NCBI GenBank assembly: GCA_937915925.1
Contig: CALGGM010000199.1
Location: 1 to 36,502 of the forward strand
DNA from: an uncultured Clostridia bacterium
GTDB lineage: Bacteria > Bacillota > Clostridia > Christensenellales > CAG-138
Reading direction: 5' to 3'
DNA: 36,502 nucleotides
The position numbers and the translations under genes were made by a program. This document shows, piece by piece, positions 21,913-29,152 of the stretch; positions within the stretch are counted from its first letter, which is position 1; each line of letters opens with the position of its first letter. The notes under the pieces are model-generated. The model was not told the origin of the DNA, made no database searches, and saw only the letters and a program-made list of their open reading frames with translations.

Positions 21913-24099
21913 TTATGCAGCGAGGTTTTCCGCAAGCTGCCACGGGATCCGGATCTCGCCCGCCTGGTTGCCGTCCATGACGGTGTCGGCGTTGTTCGCG
22001 TAGTCCGGCGCTTCCTCGTAGAAGGTGACGACCTCGTCAAAGAAGCCGTGCGCCCAGCCGCCGTCGATCACTTCGTCATGCAGCTCGATGTAGAGCTCAG
22101 AACCGAGGTACGCGGAAAGATCCATGACATAGGTGCCCATGTCCGCCCAGGAACCGCCCTGCCCGACCGACGGGAAGAACTCGTCGTGGAAGCGGGTCTG
22201 CTTGTAGTAGCCGACGAGCGTGCCGTCTGCGGTGAAGACCTTGACCGCCGCTGCCGCGCCGCCCATGCGGACGGAGATGAAGCCGGAGCCGGAGAGCGTG
22301 AAGGTCGTGGAACGGACCGCCCACGGGTCGCCCTCGCCGATGCCGGTGTTCCAGCCGTCGAGATGGAACTCGCCTGCCTGGTTATACGGAAGCTCCTCGC
22401 CCCAGTAATTGACCGCCGAGATGACGCCCGGATACTGGCCTTCGACCTTTGCCCACGCTTCGGTGAGAACGGTCCAGCCCGCGAGGTTGCCCGCTTCGAA
22501 GCCGCCGTTTGCGATCGTATTATGATCCGCCATCGCGACTACGGTGAACGCGGTTTCAACCGCCTTGCCGTCCTTCTCCGCGCCGTAGAACACGTTGTAG
22601 TAACCCGGTGCGCTCATGTCGAACGCGTCGAAGCCCTCGGTCGTGTCAACGCCGTTGAAGGAAACCTTGCTGATCGCAACCGGAACCTCTTCTGCGCCGA
22701 ACGCCGCCTTCGCGTCCGCGACGAACGCGGTGAGGTCAACCGTGCCGCAGTCGACGACCTGATTGTCCGCATAAGCGGTCAGCGTCAGGGACTGGAGCGG
22801 TACGGGGTACGGATAGTTGGTGTAGTAATTCCGGAGCGAGGTCAGATCGTCATAGGAAGCGGAGGTGTAGGTCTCGTTCTGGATCTTCTCCATCTGCTCG
22901 ACCTCGAGCGCCGCAACCTCGTCACGCGTGAGGCTCACGCGGAAATCGTCGACGTTGATGAACGCAAAGCCGCCGTTACTGCCGTCGTTTGCGTCAACGA
23001 CCTTCAGATAGCACACTCTGCCGACATACTCGCTTGCATCCATGTAGAATCGAAGAAGCGTCAGAGCAAGCGCAGGATCGCTGAAGTAGATGTTCTCCTG
23101 CTTGATGAGCTCTTCATCGGTGTTGCCGTCGCACAGCGCCACATAGGAACCGCCGTTGCCGGAGCCCATCATGAACGTGATGAAGCCGTCGCCGCCGAGC
23201 GTGAACTTGGTGGAGCGGATCGATCCGAGCAGAGACTCCTGGATCGCGCCGTTGTTGGAGCCGTCGAGATAATACTCGCCTTCGCCGTAGACGGAGCGGT
23301 CGGTCCAGTAGTACTGCGAGGTCGGAACGATCGCCGCACGGGTAAGCGCGGTGCCGTCTAAAAGCAGCCAGCCGCTAAGATCGCCGGTTTCAAAGCCGCC
23401 GTTTTCGATCGTCGAAGACGTTTCATCCTCCACAAACGGCTTCGGACCGAACTCGGCAAACTGACGGTCATGCTCCGCAATCGCGGCGTCGACCTCCGCC
23501 TGATCCTTCAGAACCTTGAAATCGTCGAGGTTCAGCCAGGAAACATCGTTGCCGTCGTCGTTGTCGGTGACCACGATATAGACGGTCTTGCCGACATAAG
23601 CGGACAGGTCGACGACCTTGGTGAGAAGATGGTCGGTGATGTACACGCCGTCGCATTCGTCGTTCACGACCTTTGCGATCGCGGTGTCGTTGCCCTGCTC
23701 AAAGAATTCGACGTAGCACTTTTCGGTGTTCTTGCCGCCGCCCATCTTAAAGGAGATGAAGCCGTTGCCGCCGAGCACGAACGGATCGGAGGTCAGCGTG
23801 CCGCGCATTGCCGGGTTGCCGCCGACCGTGCCGGCAAAGAAGTACGAGCCGCTCTTTTCGATCGGCGCGCCGTTCACCTTCTCCACGTCGGTGACGCCGC
23901 GGAAGTTGAACGCGGCGTCCTTACGCGTCCAGCCGACCCACTGGCCGGAGGAGACGTCTTCAAAATCGCCGTTTACAATGTCGTCCGCAGCTGCGACCTC
24001 GGGCTGATTGCTGCTGCCGCTGCCGGAGCACGCAAACGCGCCGAACGCCATGAGAACAACAAGCAGCACGGCAAAGAAACGGTGCAGATTTGTTTTCAT
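21913..24099 (-). CDS. Lipoprotein with three carbohydrate-binding-like repeats (fructan-binding candidate)
   Basis: A 728-residue lipoprotein: signal 'MKTNLHRFFAVLLVVLMAFGAFAC' with Cys24. Three similar beta-sandwich repeats start at about residues 41, 231 and 529, each with an '(I)xNGxFExGxLxGW' opening, a central 'GGxGFIxxxMGxG' strand and a closing 'W/F..xxDDFxV' strand; an Ig-like domain (about 435-522) lies before the third. No catalytic motif was seen. Repeat three, with 'WGEELPYNQAGEFHLDGWN', resembles modules I associate with clostridial GH32 enzymes. An AGAGGGAA ribosome site fits the start at 24099. It is 23 nt upstream of the GH32 lipoprotein gene, so it probably binds the fructan that enzyme degrades. 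Confidence 0.75.
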   Translation of the reverse strand: MKTNLHRFFAVLLVVLMAFGAFACSGSGSSNQPEVAAADDIVNGDFEDVSSGQWVGWTRKDAAFNFRGVTDVEKVNGAPIEKSGSYFFAGTVGGNPAMRGTLTSDPFVLGGNGFISFKMGGGKNTEKCYVEFFEQGNDTAIAKVVNDECDGVYITDHLLTKVVDLSAYVGKTVYIVVTDNDDGNDVSWLNLDDFKVLKDQAEVDAAIAEHDRQFAEFGPKPFVEDETSSTIENGGFETGDLSGWLLLDGTALTRAAIVPTSQYYWTDRSVYGEGEYYLDGSNNGAIQESLLGSIRSTKFTLGGDGFITFMMGSGNGGSYVALCDGNTDEELIKQENIYFSDPALALTLLRFYMDASEYVGRVCYLKVVDANDGSNGGFAFINVDDFRVSLTRDEVAALEVEQMEKIQNETYTSASYDDLTSLRNYYTNYPYPVPLQSLTLTAYADNQVVDCGTVDLTAFVADAKAAFGAEEVPVAISKVSFNGVDTTEGFDAFDMSAPGYYNVFYGAEKDGKAVETAFTVVAMADHNTIANGGFEAGNLAGWTVLTEAWAKVEGQYPGVISAVNYWGEELPYNQAGEFHLDGWNTGIGEGDPWAVRSTTFTLSGSGFISVRMGGAAAAVKVFTADGTLVGYYKQTRFHDEFFPSVGQGGSWADMGTYVMDLSAYLGSELYIELHDEVIDGGWAHGFFDEVVTFYEEAPDYANNADTVMDGNQAGEIRIPWQLAENLAA

Positions 24100-24190
24100 A
24101 ACAATTCCCTCTCTATAAAACTGTTCGGTTTGTGCTTTTTCCGCATTTTTGGTGAACATGCGGAACGACGGAGAAATGTGGTTTCAGATG

Positions 24191-24206
24191 CGTGTAACGT
24201 TTCACG
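24191..24206. promoter_or_regulatory. LacI-type operator downstream of the lipoprotein promoter
   Basis: CGTGTAACGTTTCACG is a 16-bp palindrome with one mismatch pair, centred on CG as in LacI-family operators and near the TGAAACGTTTCA core known for Cra/FruR-like regulators. It lies 14-30 bp downstream of the -10 box, where binding would block transcription. Confidence 0.75.
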
Positions 24207-24220
24207 GTTATCACGGGTTC

Positions 24221-24249
24221 AGTATATCAAACGCGCCATTCCGTGTCAA
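24221..24249 (-). promoter_or_regulatory. Promoter of the binding lipoprotein-GH32 unit
   Basis: On the minus strand a perfect -35 TTGACA, a 17-bp spacer and a TGATATACT extended -10, followed by the LacI-type operator at 24191-24206. Confidence 0.88.
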
Positions 24250-24324
24250 TATACTTTTTCATATAAATACGATAAAATCAATAAAAAACCGCCCAAACGG
24301 ATCGCTTGGGTGGTGCAAAAAAGT

Positions 24325-24340
24325 CCGTGAAACGTTTTTA
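24325..24340. promoter_or_regulatory. Second LacI-type operator half, upstream of the lipoprotein promoter
   Basis: CGTGAAACGTTTTTAT has one perfect half-site CGTGAAAC and a poor other half. It overlaps the stop codon of the YcxB-like gene and is centred about 134 bp from the operator at 24191, a distance that would allow looping. Confidence 0.5.
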
Positions 24341-24841
24341 TTGACCGATTAGCGAACGGACCGTTTCTTCCGATCCTTTCGTAAAACCGTTCCGATCGAC
24401 TAAGATCCCCTTGTTCTGAGACGTGATGAAAATCAAAAGTCGATCGGTCGTCAGCGTCTTGGAAACGTCGGCGTACGCGACCGTGATCTCGCGCCCCTCC
24501 GGACTCACGACGAGACGGTCCGCGTAGAATACCGTTGTGCGCTGCGGGTCCTCGCCATACAGCTCCAAAAATGCGTTGTAAGCTCTCTTGCGCTTTCTCC
24601 ACGGCGTGTACACCGCGACCCAAAGCGAGGCGAGGATCAGCACAAGCGCCTCGACCGCGAGAAAGATGATGCTTGGGTTCGTGAGAAGCGTGACCACCGC
24701 GATGATTACCCACGCGCCGGTCATGATCAGCACCATCCGCAGGGCAAAGCGCGAATAGGTCTCCTTGCTCGTGCGCTTGTTGCCCTCGTAAAACAGCTCC
24801 TTGGTGAGCGTAAATTGATTGACGGCGACCGATTCGTTCAC
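24338..24841 (-). CDS. YcxB-like membrane protein
   Basis: A 167-residue protein with two adjacent transmembrane helices (about residues 34-72) and a C-terminal soluble domain: 'YTPWRKRKRAYNAFLELYG', 'VFYADRLVVSPEGREITVAYADVSKTLTTDRLLIFITSQNKGILVDRNGF' fits the YcxB-like C-terminal domain, which resembles PH-like folds. The start is GTG at 24841 (overlapping the YesL stop as GTGA), with AGGAGG about 10 nt upstream; the frame is open further but only as a shadow of yesL. It is the last gene of the LacI-led operon. Function unknown; a role in envelope sensing is conjecture. Confidence 0.8.
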   Translation of the reverse strand: MNESVAVNQFTLTKELFYEGNKRTSKETYSRFALRMVLIMTGAWVIIAVVTLLTNPSIIFLAVEALVLILASLWVAVYTPWRKRKRAYNAFLELYGEDPQRTTVFYADRLVVSPEGREITVAYADVSKTLTTDRLLIFITSQNKGILVDRNGFTKGSEETVRSLIGQ

Positions 24842-25623
24842 GGAATGTATTCCTCCTCGGGAAGATTGTCGGGGAACGCCGCGCGGATCTGCTCTTCGAC
24901 CTTGAAGTCCTTGTTCAGCGGACGGTAGATAAAGAACACCGCGAGGAACACGATGTACCAGTCGCCGAGGATCGGCACGACGAACGCCGTCCACGGCAGA
25001 AACAGGAACATGATGAGCCAGTACACGACCTGCAGCACCGCGCCGCCGAAGACTCTGCCCGGATGGAACAGGATGAAAAACAGCGTGTTTTTCAAGCGAA
25101 TGCCGAGCTTTTGCGTGAACAGCACCGCCTGCGGCCACCATACCGTGAGAATCGCGGCAAGGAAGATCGAGCCGACCAGCAGGATCGCGATCGTGCCGAG
25201 CGACGGAGCCGTTGCGCCCCACAGCATCAGCGCGCCGGAGAACACAACGAGCCCCATGAACACGCACTGTACCATGCCGGTCAAAATCGAAATGACAAGG
25301 TTCTGACGGAACGCCTTTTTCCAGCAGGTCCACCAGTCGCTCATGTCGTTTCGAAGACGGCGGAGGATCAGATCATACAGGCAGCCGAGCCCCGGCCCTG
25401 CAAATACGCCGCCCACGACGCCGGAAACGATCGCGATGAGCGCGCTTTTCGAAAGCACCGCATAGACCATGCCGCCCGCAAACGGGACGAACAGAATCAG
25501 CGAAACAAAGCCGACCAGAAACAGCGCTTTCCAGCTGCCCTCCAATACCTCGCGATACCGCGCGAAGCCGAGCGACCGAACGCCCGTGAAACGTTTCTCG
25601 TCCTGCGGAAAAAATAAACCCAT
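24838..25623 (-). CDS. YesL-family (DUF624) membrane protein
   Basis: A 261-residue protein with about six helices. 'GPGLGCLYDLILRRLRNDMSDWWTCWKKAFRQNL' is a typical DUF624 segment ('R..R.D....W..F.+.F+.N'). YesL proteins often sit in Firmicutes polysaccharide loci, with LplB/YtcP permeases and two-component or LacI regulators; their biochemical role is not settled. A GAGGAGGG ribosome site lies 7 nt before the ATG. A palindromic LacI-type site sits within codons 8-13. It starts 14 nt after the lipoprotein stop and overlaps the YcxB-like gene by 4 nt. Confidence 0.85.
   Translation of the reverse strand: MGLFFPQDEKRFTGVRSLGFARYREVLEGSWKALFLVGFVSLILFVPFAGGMVYAVLSKSALIAIVSGVVGGVFAGPGLGCLYDLILRRLRNDMSDWWTCWKKAFRQNLVISILTGMVQCVFMGLVVFSGALMLWGATAPSLGTIAILLVGSIFLAAILTVWWPQAVLFTQKLGIRLKNTLFFILFHPGRVFGGAVLQVVYWLIMFLFLPWTAFVVPILGDWYIVFLAVFFIYRPLNKDFKVEEQIRAAFPDNLPEEEYIP
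25585..25600. promoter_or_regulatory. Intragenic LacI-type operator in yesL
   Basis: CGTGAAACGTTTCTCG, a 16-bp palindrome with one mismatch pair, lies inside the 5' coding end of the YesL gene (encoding EKRFTG). It is as good a match as the promoter site at 24191. It may be a roadblock or looping site, or chance within codons. Confidence 0.5.
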
Positions 25624-25637
25624 ACAGGTCCCTCCTC

Positions 25638-26207
25638 TTAAAAATGCAGATGTTCCAAAAATTGCAGCAAAATCGCTTCGGTGTCGCCTTCATAGCCCTC
25701 TCTTGCGAGCACCTCGACGGTCACGGCGTTTGCGCCGAACAGCCCGAATGCCGCCGTGCCGCGCCGATACGGATTGTCCTCGCCGCCCTTTAAAAGATGC
25801 AGAACGCGGTACGCGTGCCCGTTGACGGTCACGGTCGTTTCGGTCGTTTCATACGATCCCTGCTCTCGCTCGATCCAGTCCGCGACGTCGTTTTCCGCGC
25901 CCTTTTCCGTCTGTCCCTCTTTTAAAAGCAGATAGATCTGCGCGTCGTACACCGTCGCGTCCTTGTCCTGCGCGTTTTTGATCTGCTCGCCCGCGCCGGT
26001 CGTCCACGTCGCGTACCAAAGCCCCGCGATCGACATCACGTCGTTGCTTTCGTTGAGTTCGAAGCCGTCGACCGTTTCGGCGGCAAGCACCTCGCCGAAG
26101 CGGATCGGGTACGCGTTCCATTCGGGATGCGCGTCAACCGTCGGCTCGCTTGCGCACGCCGTCAGCAGAAAAAGGATCAAAAACAGAATGCCGATACGCC
26201 GTTTCAT
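25638..26207 (-). CDS. Lipoprotein of unknown function
   Basis: A 189-residue lipoprotein: 'MKRRIGILFLILFLLTAC' has a lipobox LTAC with Cys18. The mature part has a beta-rich pattern ending in 'NAVTVEVLAREGYEGDTEAILLQFLEHLHF'. I recognise no named family. An AAAGGAG ribosome site lies 7 nt before ATG, and the start overlaps the upstream membrane protein gene (ATGA). Located between that protein and YesL in the LacI operon, it probably sits on the outer face of the membrane with them. Confidence 0.75.
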   Translation of the reverse strand: MKRRIGILFLILFLLTACASEPTVDAHPEWNAYPIRFGEVLAAETVDGFELNESNDVMSIAGLWYATWTTGAGEQIKNAQDKDATVYDAQIYLLLKEGQTEKGAENDVADWIEREQGSYETTETTVTVNGHAYRVLHLLKGGEDNPYRRGTAAFGLFGANAVTVEVLAREGYEGDTEAILLQFLEHLHF

Positions 26208-26902
26208 CGCGTCGCTCCTTTCGTCAAAAGTTCCCAGAACGCTTCGTCCGCTTCATGTTCGTTCGCGGCATTGCCGGAGAACCAGCGCCTTCCGAGCGAG
26301 AGCCCAAAATAAACGTCCGGATCGAGGTTCAAGCCCGCAAGCACGGGGCAGTTTTCCCATGAAAATGCCTTGTCGGACACGTCCCGGTCGTCCTCGTCGG
26401 GCGCGGAGCCGTCCGCGTTCGCAAGAAGCTGATAGTCGCGCTGCAGTGCCTTCGGATCGTCGGTCAGGAAGAAGTAGCTGTCGCCCTTTGTGACGTCCGC
26501 CAAGAGCTTCGTGTCCGCCGCCTGATTGAAATACAGCGCCGTTTCCGCGTCGCCGCCCCGATGGGTGAGGTACTGGTTCAGCGTGACCTTCACCGTGCCG
26601 TCGCCGTTGACGTCCGTGCCGAGCGCGGAAAGCGCTTGCTCAAACGCCGCCGCCTGCTCCTCGGACAGCGGTTCCTTTGCAACGTAGGCGAACACGTAAT
26701 CGGGCTTCACCCTGCCGATGCCTAAGAGGTTCCAAAGCACCGTTCCTAAAAACAGCAATCCCGCGGCGCCGATCACAAGCCACAACCAATGGTAGTGGAA
26801 CCAGTTTTCGATCCGCTCCTTGCGCGTATGAACGATCGGCTCCTCCTTCGGCGTATTTTGCGCCTCCTGCTGCGCCTTCCATTTCAGATACTCGCTCGCC
26901 AT
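26204..26902 (-). CDS. Single-pass membrane protein of unknown function with EF-hand-like loop
   Basis: A 232-residue protein with a cytoplasmic N-terminus (about 35 residues, Lys/Glu-rich, 'MASEYLKWKAQQEAQ'), one transmembrane helix (about 38-60) and an external domain. The external part starts 'PDYVFAYVAKEPLSEEQAAAFEQAL' and has the Ca-binding-like loop DVNGDGTV (about 93-100), a DxNxDG motif as in dockerins and EF hands. I do not recognise a characterised family. The start codon overlaps the LacI stop (TAATG) with no strong ribosome site, so translation is coupled to LacI; its own stop overlaps the lipoprotein start. Confidence 0.75.
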   Translation of the reverse strand: MASEYLKWKAQQEAQNTPKEEPIVHTRKERIENWFHYHWLWLVIGAAGLLFLGTVLWNLLGIGRVKPDYVFAYVAKEPLSEEQAAAFEQALSALGTDVNGDGTVKVTLNQYLTHRGGDAETALYFNQAADTKLLADVTKGDSYFFLTDDPKALQRDYQLLANADGSAPDEDDRDVSDKAFSWENCPVLAGLNLDPDVYFGLSLGRRWFSGNAANEHEADEAFWELLTKGATR

Positions 26903-27891
26903 TATCGCTTCGTCGTGCCGCCGAACGCGTACTCCACGGGCAGGCAGAGCAGCGACGGCGCCTTGGTCTCGGTGGTGTTGAGGATCATGTTCACGCAGGT
27001 TTCCGCGATCGCGTCGACCGGCTGCACGATCGTCGAGCAGGTCAGCTCGAGGTCGCCGAAATGCCGGCAGCCGTCGAAGCCGATGATCTGCACGTCCTCC
27101 GGTACGGAAAGCCCCATCTCTTTGAGCGTGCCGCGGATTTGGTGCGCGAGCGAATCGGTCACGCAGAACAGCCCGTCGAAATCGAGCCTGCCGTCGTGAA
27201 AATGTTCGTTCAGAAAATCGACGAATTCCTGATACGGCGCGCCGTCGGTCAAAATCTTCTGCTCGCAGGAAAGTCCCAGCGATTCGCAGGCGGCGACGAA
27301 ACCGTCGCGCCGCTTTGCGGGCTCGTGCGAGAGCTGCGAACCGATGCGCAGCATGGCGACGCGTTCGCATCCGTTCTCCTTGAGCTTTTCCGCCGCAAGC
27401 CAGCCGCCGCCGTAGTTGTCGGAGGATACGCAGGGGATTTTTGCGCCGAAATAGCGGTCGATCGACACCAGCGGGATCTCGTCGGACACCTCAAGCTTCG
27501 GGTTGTAGCTTAAGCAGATGATGCCGTCGACCTTCTGCTGCTCCGCAAGCCGCACGTAATCCTGCTCCATGTCCGGATCGTAATCGGTGCCGAAGAACAC
27601 CATATGATGTTTTTTTGCGGCAAGCGTCTTGCCGATGCTGTTGACCAGCGACGCGAAATAGGGGCTGACGAGGTTCGGCATGATGACCGCGATCGTGCGC
27701 GTCTTGCCGCTCTTTAACCCCTGTGCGTAATTATTGATATGATAATTCAGTTTCTTGATCGCCTGTTCGACCCGCACGCGGTATTCCTCGCCGACGCGGA
27801 TCCCGTTGACGACCTTCGAAACCGTTCCGAGCGCGACGCCTGCCTCTCGCGCGACGTCATTCATGGTCGGGTTGCTGCTTTTCTTTGCCAT
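26902..27891 (-). CDS. LacI-family transcriptional regulator of the fructan locus
   Basis: A 329-residue regulator with an N-terminal helix-turn-helix 'TMNDVAREAGVALGTVSKVVNG' (about 9-30), hinge 'LNYHINNYAQGLKSGKT', and a periplasmic-binding-like effector domain from about residue 60 ('TIAVIMPNLVSPYFASLVNSIG'). The start at 27891 (MAKKSSNPTMND) is preferred for its GGAG site 6 nt upstream and normal LacI N-terminus; ATG at 27918 and 27945 are in frame but would add an odd extension. Its promoter carries its own operator. The neighbouring genes indicate that it represses fructan use and is released by fructose or a fructo-oligosaccharide, by inference. Confidence 0.92.
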   Translation of the reverse strand: MAKKSSNPTMNDVAREAGVALGTVSKVVNGIRVGEEYRVRVEQAIKKLNYHINNYAQGLKSGKTRTIAVIMPNLVSPYFASLVNSIGKTLAAKKHHMVFFGTDYDPDMEQDYVRLAEQQKVDGIICLSYNPKLEVSDEIPLVSIDRYFGAKIPCVSSDNYGGGWLAAEKLKENGCERVAMLRIGSQLSHEPAKRRDGFVAACESLGLSCEQKILTDGAPYQEFVDFLNEHFHDGRLDFDGLFCVTDSLAHQIRGTLKEMGLSVPEDVQIIGFDGCRHFGDLELTCSTIVQPVDAIAETCVNMILNTTETKAPSLLCLPVEYAFGGTTKR

Positions 27892-27905
27892 ACATTGCTC
27901 CGTTT

Positions 27906-27919
27906 CGTGAAATTTCATG
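27906..27919. promoter_or_regulatory. Palindrome in the lacI leader
   Basis: CGTGAAATTTCATG is a near-perfect palindrome (6 of 7 bp) just upstream of the lacI start. It shares the CGTGAAA half with the operator consensus but lacks the central CG. Confidence 0.35.
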
Positions 27920-27933
27920 AAATCTTTACGTTT

Positions 27934-27962
27934 AATATACCGCACTGTTTCACGGTTGTAAA
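27934..27962 (-). promoter_or_regulatory. Promoter of the lacI operon with internal operator
   Basis: On the minus strand -35 TTTACA, a 17-bp spacer and -10 TATATT. The spacer contains ACCGTGAAACAG, an operator half-site, so LacI would occlude its own promoter. Confidence 0.75.
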
Positions 27963-28034
27963 GAGTAAAAATGCGAAAACCGCGAAAAATCTTATAAACC
28001 GTGAAAAATACCGTATAATTTTACAGATTCCCCG

Positions 28035-28064
28035 TTGACAAGCGCAACGCTCGCATGCTATCAT
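28035..28064 (+). promoter_or_regulatory. Promoter of the ABC permease-GH32-kinase operon
   Basis: -35 TTGACA (28035-28040), an 18-bp spacer and -10 TATCAT (28059-28064), 14 bp before a LacI-type operator. Confidence 0.8.
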
Positions 28065-28077
28065 AAGCACGGTTTCA

Positions 28078-28093
28078 GAAATAACGTTTCACG
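28078..28093. promoter_or_regulatory. LacI-type operator downstream of the ABC operon promoter
   Basis: GAAATAACGTTTCACG holds a perfect GTTTCACG half and a weak other half. It lies at about +8 to +23 from the expected start of transcription, as at 24191. Confidence 0.65.
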
Positions 28094-28097
28094 ATTA

Positions 28098-28144
28098 CCC
28101 ACAGAACGTCGCACAGGTTGGTGACCCGACGACCGTGATGTGGG
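28098..28144 (+). promoter_or_regulatory. Structured 5' leader of the ABC operon
   Basis: CCCACA (28098-28103) pairs with TGTGGG (28139-28144), and CGTCG (28107-28111) with CGACG (28127-28131), enclosing a GGT / ACC stem. The nested hairpin lies between the operator and the ribosome site. No known riboswitch class is recognised. Confidence 0.4.
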
Positions 28145-28195
28145 CAAAAGCAGTCACTTCATTCCATGCGCAAAATGAATAAGGAGGGATCCCCT

Positions 28196-29140
28196 GTGAG
28201 CACAGTCACAAAAGCTGAGGGGAAGAAAGTCAAGCCGTTGAAGCACGGAAAGCCGCTCGGTCGCCGCATTCTGGAGAACTGGCAGCTGTATCTGATGCTT
28301 CTGATTCCCGTTATCATCACGATCATCTACAAGTACATCCCGATGTACGGTATTCAGATCGCGTTCCGAAACTACAAACCCGCGCAGGGCTTTTTCGGAA
28401 GCAAATGGGTCGGATTCCAATGGTTTGAACGGTTCTTTACGGCGCCCACGTTCGGCAGAATGATCACCAACACCGTTCTGCTTTCCACGCTGTCGCTGCT
28501 TTTCAGCTTCCCCGTACCGATTCTGTTGGCGCTCGCCATCAATCAGCTTCGCTTCAAGCGCTATAAGAGAGTGGTGCAGACCGTTCTCTATGCGCCGCAC
28601 TTCATTTCCATCATGGTCGTTTGCGGTATGATCCGCATTTTCCTCTCCCCGTACGGCGGTCTCATCAACCTGATCTTCGGTAACCAGATCGATTACATGA
28701 CCCTGCCTGAGGCGTTCCGTCCCATCTACATCATCTCCGGTATCTGGCAGGATGCGGGCTGGGGCACCATCATCTACCTCGCGACGCTGTCCGCGGTCGA
28801 CCCCGGTCTCTATGAGGCGGCAAAGATCGACGGCGCGTCCATGTTCCAGCGCATCCGCGTGATCGACATTCCTGAGCTGATCCCGATGGTCATCCTGCAG
28901 CTCATTATGGCGGTTTCCGGCATCATGAGCGTCGGGTTTGAAAAGGTCTTCCTGCTTCAGACCCAGCTCAACAAAGCGACGAGCGACGTCATCGCGGTCT
29001 ATGTATACGAACAAGGTATCGTAGACCACGCGTACAGCTACTCCACGGCAATCGGTCTTTTCAACACGGTCATCAACATCATCCTGCTGGTCGTCGTCAA
29101 CAAGATCGCGAAGAAAGCCGCGGACGTCAGCTTCGTATAA
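28196..29140 (+). CDS. Sugar ABC transporter permease, LplB type
   Basis: A 314-residue membrane protein with six helices. The N-terminal 'LYLMLLIPVIITIIYKYIPMYGIQIAFRNYKP' and the EAA loop 'YEAAKIDGASMFQRIRVIDIPEL' are typical of the LplB-like oligosaccharide permeases. The start is a GTG at 28196 with AAGGAGGGA 9 nt upstream; an in-frame ATG at 28166 has no ribosome site and spans it. With the next gene it forms the channel for sugar uptake; no ATPase gene is in this operon, so the MsmK/UgpC-type protein at 18.1 kb is the likely partner. Confidence 0.92.
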   Translation: MSTVTKAEGKKVKPLKHGKPLGRRILENWQLYLMLLIPVIITIIYKYIPMYGIQIAFRNYKPAQGFFGSKWVGFQWFERFFTAPTFGRMITNTVLLSTLSLLFSFPVPILLALAINQLRFKRYKRVVQTVLYAPHFISIMVVCGMIRIFLSPYGGLINLIFGNQIDYMTLPEAFRPIYIISGIWQDAGWGTIIYLATLSAVDPGLYEAAKIDGASMFQRIRVIDIPELIPMVILQLIMAVSGIMSVGFEKVFLLQTQLNKATSDVIAVYVYEQGIVDHAYSYSTAIGLFNTVINIILLVVVNKIAKKAADVSFV

Positions 29141-29152
29141 GGAGGGATCGAC

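Noticed and set aside
24191..24206. CcpA cre site
   Set aside because: The core is TGAAACGTTTCA-like with no base between the AAA and the CG, unlike the cre consensus TGWNANCGNTNWCA; the local LacI regulator is a better match.
28098..28144. Known riboswitch (for example T-box, TPP or glycine) in the ABC leader
   Set aside because: None of the conserved sequence blocks of these classes is visible.
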